From: Coemansia sp. RSA 487
Taxonomy: Eukaryota > Kickxellomycota > Kickxellomycetes > Kickxellales > Kickxellaceae
NCBI GenBank assembly: GCA_027577595.1
Contig: JANBRJ010000005.1
Span: forward strand, 310,001 to 374,000
Direction: 5' to 3'
Length of the DNA: 64,000 nucleotides
Of this stretch, positions 10,401 to 21,076 are shown one piece after another. A model generated the notes under the pieces. The model had not been told where the DNA came from. It did not search any database and saw nothing but the letters and a program-made list of their open reading frames with translations. Each line of letters opens with the position of its first letter. The first letter of the stretch is position 1. The position numbers and the translations under genes are program-made.

Positions 10401-13400
10401 AGAGAAGCAGGTCGTTTCTGTGCGCAAATGTTGACGCCGACGACGCCGACGCCGTCGATCCGGCCGATGGAGGCTGCGGCGGCAGGCGTTCTGCAAGCGC
10501 CTGCGTAACGTCGGCGAATAGATCGGCTGACGGTGGCAGGTCCAGCATCAGCGACTGCGTGACAAGCGGCCGTCTGCTTGGCTCTTCATCCTCCTCCTCA
10601 TCGCTGCAGGACACTTCCTCAATGTCGAACAGCAGGGGCTCTTCGCCATTCTCGTTGGCGCCGGTGCCAATCTGCGCCGCCACGGTCTGCGGCGTAAACA
10701 GGTGCTGGTTCTGGCAGATGATGCGGCTCCACCGCTTCTCTGTCTGCTTCTTTGAGAAGAGGTCGGCGCTGGTATACATCGAGGCTGCGTGCGCCCCACG
10801 CACCCGCCGGTTCATGGCTCCCGCCCGAGGCCCACTTGCGAGCGCTTGCATATGAGGTGGCAGCGCCGACCCTGGCTTGTCTTCGGGCTGGTCTGACGCC
10901 TGCTGCCCGTTTGCCACAGCAATTGTCTCTGGTGGATGGCTGTCGTAGCATCTTGTCGTTGTCTCCTCATCCTCACCATCATCCTCATATTCATCCACAT
11001 CCTCATCCTCATCCTCATCTTCATCCTCATCCTCATCTTCATCTTCAATTTCCTCACTGATATTGTTCAGTGCCGTGGGGCTTGATCCTGCAGATACAAG
11101 GCCAGCTTCAGTTATGTCCTCAACACCAACTGAATCGTCATGCTGATTTTTGTTGGCGTCTTCAGCCTCGGCCTCGGCTTCGGCGTTCTTGCTGGCTACC
11201 AGCAGCTCGTACTCGGCAAAGAGTCGCGATCTACGCAGCTCGTCGCGTGAGAGCTGGATCGGCCGCACAGGCGCCCCGTACATCGACACCTGTCTGTAGA
11301 GCCCATCCGAAACCTCAAAGTGCTCGTCTCTGGGCATGTACATTGACATCACCCGTGCACCGCCGTCGCTACCGTTGCCACTGGTAGTGGGTATGGCCAC
11401 GACACTGTTGCTTCGTGCCAGCTCCAGCATCGGAGCTGCTGTGCGCAGGCGAGCAGGCAGACTTGTGCCCATCATAATGCTGCCCTCGTCTGCATTTTCG
11501 CCGTCCTGGATGTGAATCGACAGCTTTCGGTTATCGGACTTTCTCCTATCCTGGCGTCTTCTCGTCGGAGTGCTGACAGGCGTCAGCGGCTGCTGCTGTT
11601 GCTGATGGGGGTCGTAGGCGGCCGACATCCCATCGCCTGTCCCCAGGCGTGCGCTTGACGTGCTTGGGCGCGCCTGTGTGACTGCCACGCTCTTGTTCCT
11701 GCGCATCGCAGGCACAGCCGCAAACGAATGCATCTGGTTGATGTACCCGGGCTCTGGCGCAGCCGATTGCGACCACAGAAGCGCATGTGCAGTGCCAGGG
11801 CGCTTGTTCTGCGTGGCTGGGTCTGTGCTCTGGCCAACGGTGATCCCCAGACCGCTGTTGTATCGAGCTCCGCCATGCTGGGGCTCCGCAGGCATGTACG
11901 TTGTCCAGCGCGACGACGGCGCTCTTCCTCCGTCGCCGCCTTTCCTTCTTCTTCCTTCTCCCAGGCCGACTGCCTCGCGCAGGATCGAGTCCACGCGCGA
12001 CAGCGACTTGACGTGGATGTCACGCCACCCGGTGAGCCTCTTCTGTGATCTACTTTCTGGGACCGACTTTTGCGCTGCTGTTTGCGGCCGCTGCTGAGGC
12101 GAAAAGTGGGCCAGGGAGGTGCGCTTCTCGCGACTGGTGGCTGGTCGCAGTGGCTGCTGATTTTGATTCTGGCGCTGGTGCCTTTGTGAGAAATGTGGAG
12201 CCTGCGTTTCGGTGGTTCGCTCGGCAGAGGTGGCCGGCCGGGCCTGGCTAAACGACGGCGAGTCTGGGCTTGGGGCCGACCAGCTGGCACACGCCTGCGC
12301 CTGCTCCACCGAGATCGTTGAGGAAACAGGCGTCATCGGCACAGTCATCGCCACCGAGTCACTAGCGGCTACAGACGCTCCTTTCTTGGCGTAGAGAATC
12401 TGCTTAAGCACCCTGACGCCAGGATCCTCCGTAAGAGGGATGCCCTCGTATGCGCCGTGGTAGGTCGTCCGCTGGGTCGGCCCGCCATGGATGGGGTTCA
12501 GGCGCGCGTTGTAGTAGGATGTGTGCAGCGGCAGGTGCTGCCTCTGGGAGCCGTTGCTGGCGTGCTGAGGCTTAGCAGTCTGCGCACTGGACTTGGTTAA
12601 CGGGCTGAGCTTGTTGTATGCAGGCGTATGCATCGTGGCTCCTTTGTCGCCGAGCGCCACCTACAGTGCATTCGACAACAACAATGGGGCAAAAGGGACT
12701 CCGTTTTTAGTACGCCAACGTCAATGCACACAATCAAAAGCTGCTAGCACCAAGCGAGCCAGAATTGACGCTTTCTTTTGGTGTTTTTTGGTGGTGATGG
12801 TGATGGTGATGGTGATGGTGGTGGTGGTAAGTGTAGGGAGAGGGGCTTGTTCTTATTTTGCCTGTTGTTCTGCATTGGAGTGTGGTTCTTCTCAATCTCC
12901 CTCTTTTCATTTCTCGAACTGACGCCTATTGTACGCCAAGTACTGGGAAAAACGGGGAGGGGGATGCTTTGGTAGTGGATTTGGACAACAGCATTCTTTC
13001 TGCGTATGCCACACCTGCATGTATTTGCCAGCCTTCCTGTCCAATAACAGCAGATCGCGAAATGCAAGAATCCCAACTTTAGTCTGCTTGTCTTCTTTGA
13101 AGCAGCAGGACGGTTTGTTTGTAGTGTCTGCTCCTCTTGCAGCTAAATAACACACTTGCATCAACAAGACAGAAAAGATTGCAAAGGTGGATAAACGATG
13201 ACGAGCGAAGCCTGATTTTTGCCAGTACCAGTCTTCAAATGGCCCCACATGCTCACAGCTTCCACTCTCTTTTCAGAAACAGGCATTCTCAGCAGTCCCA
13301 CACCAGAAGAGTGGAGCAAAAGAGTGGTGGTTTCCCTCCCCCGCAGCACAAGATAGCATGAAGGGAAGACGTTAGCCAGGGCTTGCAGCAGCAACGAGCA

Positions 13401-13691
13401 GCAAACCGCATTCGTTGGATGCAAGAACTGCTTTGTAGCATGGGAGGTGTGCGGGAATGGATGAGAAGGAAAAAATGCAAACACGGTGCGGTGCGCAACA
13501 AACTAGGTGAAATAAACAAGCCTTTTACATACCGAAAATCTTTTCGACATCTCACGTGTATTCTGCTCGGTTGACGATGAGTGCGTGTGCGTGTGCGTGT
13601 GCGCTGTCGCCGGCCGCTGCCCATAGATACGCCTGGGATCCAGCGGATCCTCCTCTTTTGGAGGCCGGGGTAGAGGTTTGTTAACAGACAT
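7477..13691 (-). CDS. Sec7-PH domain Arf guanine-nucleotide exchange factor (EFA6/Syt1/Yel1-like), large
   Basis: The main exon is 7477-12660. It has no ATG at its 5' end but a clean TGTAG acceptor, and it joins in phase 0 to a proposed first exon 13533-13691 (donor GTATGT, starting MSVNKPLPRPPKEEDPLD). The protein is about 1780 residues. The first ~1000 are disordered, Ser/Pro/Gln-rich, with an Asp/Glu repeat. The Sec7 domain lies near residues 1033-1155: LHLPSESQQIDRVIASFARRY contains the catalytic glutamic finger, and LLLHTDAHNPRI is motif 2. A PH domain lies near 1514-1645 and a C-terminal helical region near 1686-1780. Sec7-PH-helix order is the EFA6 plan, acting on Arf6/Arf3 at the plasma membrane. 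An alternative start at 13736 adds 15 residues; a start inside the main exon (MHTPAY) is also possible. Confidence 0.85.
10965..11050. repeat. Acidic-codon repeat (CATCCT family) inside ArfGEF
   Basis: Tandem CATCCT/CATCTT units encode an alternating Glu-Asp run of about 25 residues on the minus strand in the disordered N-terminal part of the exchange factor. The repeat is prone to length change. Confidence 0.8.
12791..12828. repeat. GGTGAT/GGT tandem repeat in ArfGEF intron
   Basis: About four GGTGAT units followed by GGT units lie in the proposed 872-nt first intron. Confidence 0.8.
13581..13604. repeat. GTGTGC repeat in ArfGEF exon 1
   Basis: Four hexamer units encode a His-Thr run (HTHTHTH) in the minus-strand first exon. 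Confidence 0.7.
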
Positions 13692-14343
13692 TATTACAGA
13701 GTAGCTCTGGCTTGCTGGCTGTTGAAAGGTGGCCAACTGGAAATTACGTGGCCTTTTGGGCGTGCAGCTCGCGTGTGCCTCCTAGGAAAAGGTATTCCTT
13801 ATGTGCGGTGCTGGCAGCTAGTGTCCTCCTTGCTTATTGCTTGTCGAAGGTGCTGGCTGCTGCCTTGTGCAGAGTATGTATCGCAAAGAATATGGAAAAG
13901 ATACAAACACGGTGTATTACCACGCAATAATAATAAAAATAGGCAGAGCTCGTGAGACCGCCAAATACAAAATATAAAGGCTATCGTTGGAAAAAAAAAA
14001 AAAAGGTATACAGCAGAAAGTCGAGGGTCTAAGAAAAAACAAACACAGGAGAGAAAAGGGTCAAAAGCAGTAGTGTTGGACGGCAAAAATTCACGGCAGG
14101 TTTTTTCCTTTGTCCCTGGACAAGGCCAAAAAAGGTAACCGCAAAAAGAGGGACAAACTTCGAATGACGCACATCCAGGAACACAACCGTCCGTCGCGCC
14201 CGGTGATTGGCTTGCTGCGTGCACACGCACATGATGTGAAAGTCTGTGCAGCTCGCCTTTCTAGCGCGATCTGATCAGGATAGAGATATGGTAACGATTG
14301 GCGCCAGACCGTGTTGCGGTCTGTTGTGCGTTCAATGCCGCGC
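13692..14343. other. ArfGEF promoter / RNF34-like 3' region
   Basis: This 652-bp stretch includes a 14-nt poly-A near 13991. Reading frames here show no protein features. It should contain the ArfGEF promoter and the 3' untranslated end of the E3 ligase gene. Confidence 0.45.
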
Positions 14344-16074
14344 TTACACTCGGAAAACGTGCACCACCTTTGCTATATGTCCCCTGCATATCGGGCATTC
14401 GCGCCGGTCGGACTCCACAATCTTGTTGCCGCACTCGAGGCATGTGCACATATGTCCGCAGTTGAGAAACACGCAGTTGATCGACGCATCCCAACAGATC
14501 TTGCACACGTCCTTGTCGTTGCCATCAGTACTATCGCCATTGTCATCTCCACTAGCCGATGCGACAGTGGCGGTCTCACGCTCCATCTCAAGCTTAGTGT
14601 TTCGTACAAGCCGCTCTACTCGCTCGACCAGTTCGTTCTTCTCGACAATGTTGCTATAATCAACGTGGTGCTTTCCTAGAATTCCTTTTAGCATTTTGAT
14701 TCCAAGCTTGTTTACATCCGTGCCATCTTTCACAAGCGACCGGACATCTGGAACGGTGTTCTGTGTTGTGGCAGAAGGACCGCCTGTTGTTCCTTCTGTC
14801 GTTCTTGCTGCTGCTGCTGCTGGCCGGGATGCAGGTCTGTTTGGATTTGGCGATGGTCGTTGCGATGACTGGGGGCGGGGTTCGTTGTAGAAGCTGCGTT
14901 GTGTCCGTGGATGCGTTTGTCGTTGTGAATGAGAAGATGGGCTGGAATATGTTTGCGAGTTGTAACTTGGTCTATTCCCGCTGCTTCCAGCCGCTGCAGA
15001 TCCACGAGTATGGCGCTGGGTACGATGCGACTGCAGGGCAGGATCTAGCACAGATGAAACGTGCTCATCAAGTATACTTGCTCCACGCTCAACACCACTT
15101 CCAACCTGCTGCCCTATGTTTTCAAATGCACGTCCCATTTCGTTGCCAATGTTTGAAAAAATGCTGTCCCATGGCCCGCTGCTGCTATCAAAGGCGTTGT
15201 TGTCCTGGGAATTCGAGCCATTTCTATTTTGGTGGTTCTGGGTGCTCTGATTACTTTGAGCGTGATTTGTATAGTTGGACTCGGAAGGCTGTGGAAGCGA
15301 CTGGCGATACTTTTCTTCGTGAATCTGAGGCATTGGCGAATTGTTATAAACTGCAGCTACAAGATCGCTTTTCTCCAGCATTCTTGACGGGTTGTAAAGC
15401 CCGTAGAGCTGTAGGTACGCCCGTAGCTCACGTACAGGGACCTTTCCCAAATCCTCTTTGCTTTTGATGGACATGTGGAGGCTGCGATCGCACATCTTGC
15501 AACAGCCCGCTGCTGATTTCAGGCCGTACTTTGGCAAGTACCATTTGGTTTCGACACAGTCTGAGCAGACAACCTGGCCTAAATTATACACAATGAACGT
15601 TGTAAGCTGCTTGTTGGATTATCAGAATGCATAAGAAACCTCAAGCGCAGTGACTTTTTCTCATGCTATTTGGCTGCTTTTTATGAAAAAAAATAGACAT
15701 CATCATGTCTCAATACTTACCGCAGTTGGCACAGTTGCACTACATATCCAAACATCATAGAAAACAGGAAACAGAGCTTTTGAGTGCAGGTATGTGTGTG
15801 TAAGCTGATTCGCACAAGTGCTGCCAAATGGAAACACAAAACATCATCAAAACATTGCTTGTGTGCTTACCTTTCGGCGGAATATATGGAACTTTATGCC
15901 GCAGGAGGGACATGCCGAGTAGCGACTACGCTCCAAAGGCTTTGCAAGCCTGTATGTGTCGTTGTTTGTATCGCGCAGAGGGCCGCTGAGTTGCTGGAGG
16001 GCCCTCTCTACAGTTTCAGGTAGTGCTGCATTAGTCGCAGGGAAAGGTAATACATTGAATGTGGGTGTCTGCAT
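14344..16074 (-). CDS. FYVE-like/SAP/RING E3 ubiquitin ligase (RNF34/rififylin type)
   Basis: Proposed exons are 15871-16074, 15721-15739 and 14344-15578, all in phase, giving 485 residues. Exon 1 ends within ACPSCGIKFHIFRRK. The 19-nt exon 2 codes the next Cys pair (CNCANC), and exon 3 starts with GQVVCSDC, so the three pieces together build one FYVE-like zinc finger. SAP-like helices follow (LGKVPVRELRAYLQLYGLYN, then LGIKMLKGILGKHHVDYSNI). The C-terminus is a RING finger (CKICWDASINCVFLNCGHMC to CPICRGHI). RNF34/RFFL ligases in animals work on endosomal and plasma membranes through the FYVE-like finger. Between the domains lies a Gln/Asn/Ser-rich disordered stretch. The substrate is unknown. 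The micro-exon is inferred, not proven, but without it the zinc finger is incomplete. Confidence 0.87.
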
Positions 16075-17058
16075 TACAAGTCGAAAGTAACCAAATTCGC
16101 CTTTTCACAAATGTTTTAAAAAAACAAAGAAAAAACTGTTAACACAAGAACAGAAAAAGAAATTAGACTGAAGAGAGAAAGAAAAGGGTAGACGGTTGAA
16201 AGGAAAGAGAAAGAGGGTTTGGCCATTGTTCTGACTTTGGACACGCAGCATTCTTCCACGTGCTTCCAGGCTTTTTCTCTCTCACGGAACAGGCTGGATA
16301 CATTGTGTGTGGAACCGCAGCAGTACCAGCTAAAAAGATCCATGGTCTATAGCCGTCCTCTTTTATGACATACATCTTACAATAAATACGGAAGGTGTCG
16401 CCATTTATGAAACAACTATTCTTGCGACGGCTACACATCCAGGTATAATAAATACACATGGTGCACATTTGGCGTTTTTTTGCGATTTGTAAGCACACAG
16501 CTACAAAGCTAAACGACAGAGATGACAGGTGGAAAATCCAACTGCCAGGCTTTTTGTTGATACCCCCACATATTTTTTTTTAGTTTCGCACACCTTAATT
16601 ACTGCTGATACAATGTTTACCATAGTCCTGGATTTAATTGCTCCTGCAATCAGCATCTCCGCTTTATGGACATCGATTAATTTCCATTGTAGCTGATGCA
16701 GCGCTGAAGATACGATCCAGGATAATGGATGTCATATCCGTGCACTAGAAATCATCATATTTTTTCACACGTCTGCGCAATATATCATTACTAGCTGGTA
16801 GCTGTTTAACCAGCTGTCAAAGAGTTTACTGATATTGATGATGTAGGATTTTACCAACATTTATCTTTCTCTATTCACCAGCATGCTGTGTTATTTACGG
16901 GAGAGAAGATATTGTATGGTTGTGTAAAATTTTCTCCATTAGAACCCAGAATATATGGCAAAGCACTTTGGAAATTTCGCTTTCCTTACTTTTACAAGTT
17001 TTCTCCCCGTTATAATAAAGGTCTTATTTTGCAACAGGCTCCATTTTATATTAGCAGA
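16075..17058. other. Divergent intergenic region, RNF34-like/RhoGEF
   Basis: This AT-rich stretch of 984 bp lies between two divergent starts. A frame open from 16888 extends the RhoGEF upstream but begins at GTG rather than ATG, and its residues look like translated leader. No RNA gene or repeat is recognised. Confidence 0.5.
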
Positions 17059-19140
17059 ATGAGCAACAAAGCTGCACCGCTGGCAAATATCGATTCTGCT
17101 GAGCTGGAACTGCTGCTGTCCAGAAAATTGCAGGATCCAACGCCCACAGTTCTGCGGAAAGACGTTGTTAGTTCAACATATGAAACGCCGCCAAAATATA
17201 CACCCTCTTCACATGCGAAACATCAAATGACTCCGTTGCAGATCGGCTCGGTGTTTCCCGGTCCAACGCCATTTCCAGATCTCCCACAGAGAAAAGAAAG
17301 CAGTGTGTACAAGCACAAGCTTCTTGCCAAACCAAACTTTGCCGAGCACCAGCTAATGCAGAACAAATTACCACTAGCCGCAACACAGCAGATGGGGCGC
17401 TCAAAGGACCGGAGCGTACATGTTGTGCGGGAATTGGTTTCGACGGAGAAAACATTTGTGTCCGACATTGAGGCGCTTGTCTCTGTGTTTGCTGCTCCGC
17501 TTTGCGACTACGCGCGTTCAAAGCAAGTGCTGCTTGACGATATGTTGCATCCACTTCAGATGCTGCTCATTTTCCAACGCCGCTTTCTACAGCTGCTTGC
17601 TGATATTGCGGATACCAATGTTTTTGCAATTGCACAGCTGTTTGCTTCTGAAATTTCTGGCTTTAGGATATACGTCGGCTATTCGATCGCCTTTCACCGG
17701 ATCAATAAGATGCTTGGTAAGTTTGAGGCTGACTCGGCGTGGCAGAAGCTTGTTGCTAGAGCCCAGGCACAGGTTAGCCATTATCCTGGCCAGTGTAAAC
17801 TAGGGCTACGCGATCTTTTAATACGGCCGGTCCAGCGCATCTGCAAATATCCTCTGTTTCTGTCCGAATTGCTTAAACATACCGCAAAGGAATCCGAAAC
17901 ATATACACATGCGGAATTGAGCCGGTCTCTATCGCTTATTAAAGGCGTGTGCGTCGCTATTGACAAGGAGCAGCACCGTAGCGAGGATATATTGCTGTAC
18001 AACGCCATTCTAAGCAGCTACTGCGACAACCAAAAGCTGCCGGCCAGCTTTGTCGCAAGACTCGGAATGATCTCGCTCTCTGGACTTTTGAGGATCCATA
18101 GTTCAGGCACAGACCCGTCTAGCACGGCCGAGTTGGTTGGTTGCGTGCTTTTCAAGCGATTTATAATCATCTTTACGTTTGGAAAGCCCCGGCACTTGGT
18201 TCCTCAATACTGGTTTCCCATGCATACGATGGCTTTAGTCGACGAAGGCACCGAGTATAAATACTTTTGGCAGCTGCGGCACCTCAAAAGTGGCCAGTAC
18301 ATGCGATTCAGCGCACGTTCAGCGCGGGAAAGAGATTTATGGCTCAGAAAGCTCATGGAAGCAATATCGATGTCGATTGCCAAGATTCCACAACCGCGCG
18401 CAGGCGGATATGGAACAGATAGAATGCTGCCGCAACCTGAACCAATCTTACAAGACCAGCAGCGAAGAGATGGTATCCCAGCCAAGAGCCATATCAGCAA
18501 ATCTCTTGGCCGTGGCCAAAACAACAAGCTGTTTTGGTATGGCAGCAGCTCGCACACGCGGGAAAGGGAGCGAGAATTTGAGCTATTTTTCAAAAGCATG
18601 ACTTCGCCAGAGATAATCCGCATTAATACGCTGGAAAAACTCCACAGCACGCATGTGCCCGCGATGACAAAGACCGAGGAGACACAGCCAGCTCCGCAGC
18701 TTCCAGTGCCATCTCTGCATTCTGCTATATCACCAAGCTTTTCCAAAGCACCTAGTCAATGGCACACAAAATCGTGTGACAGCGGAGACTGTTGCGTAAA
18801 ACACGATAGCAGTAAGGCGGAAGCGGCGACATCCAGCGAGATAACAGGCATACTGTATCTGCAGTCGCCGTGCCAGTTTCAGCAGAAATGTAAATGTCAG
18901 CCGGATCTTGCCTGCGTTTGCAGAAACAGCAAAAACAATAGTGCAAACGGCACAGGCCGCTCAGACACATCGAAAACGCACTCAAGAAGTACAATTTCTG
19001 GACGTCTACTTGAGCTTTTAGGACACCTGTCTCCCACGAAGCAGCCTCCTGCTTCTGTTCCTACGGCTGCATCGTATGCTGGGGCGGAGCAATCTGTAGC
19101 GTATAGCGCCTACAATTTTTACTACCACACAAACGCGTAA
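17059..19140 (+). CDS. DH-PH domain Rho guanine-nucleotide exchange factor
   Basis: Starting at the first real in-frame ATG (17059, MSNKAAPLANIDSAELELL) the protein is 693 residues. A DH domain spans about residues 119-305: VVRELVSTEKTFVSDI is conserved region 1, and LIRPVQRICKYPLFLSELLK is the hallmark CR3 helix that contacts Rho/Cdc42 GTPases. A PH domain follows near 334-445, ending in RSARERDLWLRKLMEA. The C-terminal third is low complexity with a Cys-rich patch (CQFQQKCKCQPDLACVC) of unknown role. The layout is that of a simple Dbl-family GEF for Rho-type GTPases at the membrane. The GTPase partner cannot be assigned from sequence. An upstream exon could exist, because a CAACAG acceptor-like site lies near 17037. 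Confidence 0.9.
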   Translation: MSNKAAPLANIDSAELELLLSRKLQDPTPTVLRKDVVSSTYETPPKYTPSSHAKHQMTPLQIGSVFPGPTPFPDLPQRKESSVYKHKLLAKPNFAEHQLMQNKLPLAATQQMGRSKDRSVHVVRELVSTEKTFVSDIEALVSVFAAPLCDYARSKQVLLDDMLHPLQMLLIFQRRFLQLLADIADTNVFAIAQLFASEISGFRIYVGYSIAFHRINKMLGKFEADSAWQKLVARAQAQVSHYPGQCKLGLRDLLIRPVQRICKYPLFLSELLKHTAKESETYTHAELSRSLSLIKGVCVAIDKEQHRSEDILLYNAILSSYCDNQKLPASFVARLGMISLSGLLRIHSSGTDPSSTAELVGCVLFKRFIIIFTFGKPRHLVPQYWFPMHTMALVDEGTEYKYFWQLRHLKSGQYMRFSARSARERDLWLRKLMEAISMSIAKIPQPRAGGYGTDRMLPQPEPILQDQQRRDGIPAKSHISKSLGRGQNNKLFWYGSSSHTREREREFELFFKSMTSPEIIRINTLEKLHSTHVPAMTKTEETQPAPQLPVPSLHSAISPSFSKAPSQWHTKSCDSGDCCVKHDSSKAEAATSSEITGILYLQSPCQFQQKCKCQPDLACVCRNSKNNSANGTGRSDTSKTHSRSTISGRLLELLGHLSPTKQPPASVPTAASYAGAEQSVAYSAYNFYYHTNA

Positions 19141-19305
19141 AATCCAAAGGCACAAAATTTTGGCCAGCTGTATAAAACGTTTTAGCTTTATTTTCCTTGC
19201 TTATGTATGTAAGCAATTTTCAAATACACTACATGTAAATTATATTCTGTATATAAAGTTGGATTAAAAATAGAATGGGTAATGGAAAATGTAATGTTGC
19301 TCAGC

Positions 19306-20571
19306 TCAAGCGGAAATTGCCCGTGCTTTTGCCTCTGCGTTTGCTGCACCAAGATGCTTCCACAGGTCGGCGCTATCAAGGTAAACGCCAGCCATATGAC
19401 GAGGTCCGCTGAATCCATTGCGTGCGTGCAAAACCTTGAAATTGTCGTATATCACAACATCTCCAGCTTGTAGCTCGGCCCTTATCTGGAAATCATCGCG
19501 GTAGAGAAGTTCATCCCAGACCTGTTGTGCCTCATACCACTCGCGCAGCTGGGAAAACGGCACCGTTGTTTGTGCGCCCTGGGTAAAGTAGCTGTAGCGC
19601 ACCTGTGCCAGCTTGCGCTCGTTTGTCTTTGGATCGACTTCGTCGGATAGCCGCAGAATCGGGGTGATGTGCTGTGCCTGGAATTTGCTTTGCTTCCGGT
19701 CAAATTTAACAGGAACTGTAGTCAATAACTCGTACGCTCTGCTGTTGATTTCTGTCTTGAGATAATTGGCCGCCGACTCTGCGTGTACAAAGTAGTTGTC
19801 GCCGCCAACGTCAGCAGGATGTATGCAATGGAGAAACTGGAAGCCGGGGACGTTGTCAGAGTAGCATTGGTCTGTGTGCAGGCGAACCGCAGAGTTTGTG
19901 TATCCCAGCTGATCGTTGTTTGCATTCTCCGTGTTTCCTGTCCGCAGATGCTCGATCCGCCCAAAGTGTGTGGGGATCACATCCGCAGAAGGGTCGATAA
20001 AGTCGTAGATTATGTTCTCGGTGTTGTCTCCTCTGTTACGAATCACCGCAACGCCGTACTTGCTCAGCTTTTCAAACAGTGCTGCCTTGTATTTGATCGA
20101 GTCGCTCTCGCTCAGAGATCCGTTCTCTGGCGCGTACTCATTGTAGTCAACGGTAACAAGAGCTGAGTCGTGCGGCGGAAGCTTGTGTACTTGCGTGCGG
20201 CCAAGGCTATAGGCGTTCTCACGAAGCCACTGAGCGGGAAACAGAGAAGTATGCTCCTTCTCATCGACGGGCGTCACAAGCTTGCCTGTATCGTCCTTGG
20301 TTGGAATGGGCTTCCAGACAAAAGCAACGGCAGGGGTGTTGTCCTCAGGAAGATTTTCTACACTCGCACGCAATGGACGAATTTCTAAGGGAATGACTGC
20401 TGCGTCTATTAGGCGCTCCTTTGTGACAAGATGACGGCAGCCGTTGAGACATTGGCAGTTGTGGCGAAGCCAAAAGTAGTGAAAGTCGGCAAATGTTGGT
20501 TCTCCTTGGGGCTCGGTGCTGGCAAACGTGATGCGTGCCCAGTCTGGCTTGAGCTCTACTTGTACCGACAT
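19306..20571 (-). CDS. TauD-family 2-oxoglutarate dioxygenase, gamma-butyrobetaine/trimethyllysine hydroxylase type
   Basis: The protein is 421 residues and intronless. The N-terminal part is the small zinc-binding domain found in BBOX1 and TMLHE (WLRHNCQCLNGCRHLVTKER). The C-terminal jelly roll keeps the iron facial triad: H232 and D234 in RLHTDQCYSDN, and H382 in YDNFKVLHARNGF, with an Arg near 391 expected to bind 2-oxoglutarate. These enzymes act in carnitine synthesis, hydroxylating trimethyllysine (first step) or gamma-butyrobetaine (last step). No mitochondrial presequence is evident, which slightly favours the butyrobetaine-type role, but the two cannot be separated here. The Cys spacing CxCxxxC differs by one residue from the CxCxxC I recall for human BBOX1. 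Confidence 0.87.
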   Translation of the reverse strand: MSVQVELKPDWARITFASTEPQGEPTFADFHYFWLRHNCQCLNGCRHLVTKERLIDAAVIPLEIRPLRASVENLPEDNTPAVAFVWKPIPTKDDTGKLVTPVDEKEHTSLFPAQWLRENAYSLGRTQVHKLPPHDSALVTVDYNEYAPENGSLSESDSIKYKAALFEKLSKYGVAVIRNRGDNTENIIYDFIDPSADVIPTHFGRIEHLRTGNTENANNDQLGYTNSAVRLHTDQCYSDNVPGFQFLHCIHPADVGGDNYFVHAESAANYLKTEINSRAYELLTTVPVKFDRKQSKFQAQHITPILRLSDEVDPKTNERKLAQVRYSYFTQGAQTTVPFSQLREWYEAQQVWDELLYRDDFQIRAELQAGDVVIYDNFKVLHARNGFSGPRHMAGVYLDSADLWKHLGAANAEAKARAISA

Positions 20572-21076
20572 TGGTGTTGCGCTGTGTTAATGAATGTATA
20601 ACGTGGAGTCTGTGGATGTTTGTGAGTATATCGAAATTAAAGCAGGTAGCGTTGGTTGAGTGGTTTCTTTTTGTTTTTGGACAAAAATGGTGAGCAGCAG
20701 CATCCCAGTATTTATATGCGTCGCTTTCTACGATGGACTAGAAATGGCAAGCGACAAGCATAAAAAACGGAAATTTATCAGCAACACCATGTGCGGTAAA
20801 AGCGTATTGAAACATTTAAAGTTTTTTTTTTTTGCTGCCAGACAGCCAACAAAAAGCAAGGAGAAATTGCACGCAATCCTTGAGCCAGATGACGAACAAT
20901 CTGAAAAGGGTTGCGCCATTCTGGGTATCCAGTGGCTCCAATTAAGATCATCCTTCGGATTTCCTTTTTCGTATTTTCGCGCAGCTGTAAAAGGATAATC
21001 GACAAGCAAACGTTTCCACTGTTACCAAAAGATAAAAACGATAAAGCCAATGTTCCAAAAATTCTCAGAAATTTTC
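20572..21076. other. Intergenic, dioxygenase promoter / ELP4 3' region
   Basis: This 505-bp AT-rich stretch contains a poly-T run near 20820. Reading frames on both strands show no conserved features. Confidence 0.45.

Noticed and set aside
9640-10434. Long plus-strand frames inside the ArfGEF
   Set aside because: They are Cys/Leu/Arg-rich shadows of the disordered coding region with no recognisable protein.
16888-17058. In-frame 57-codon extension of the RhoGEF
   Set aside because: It begins at GTG, is AT-rich and has no conserved residues; the first ATG is 17059.
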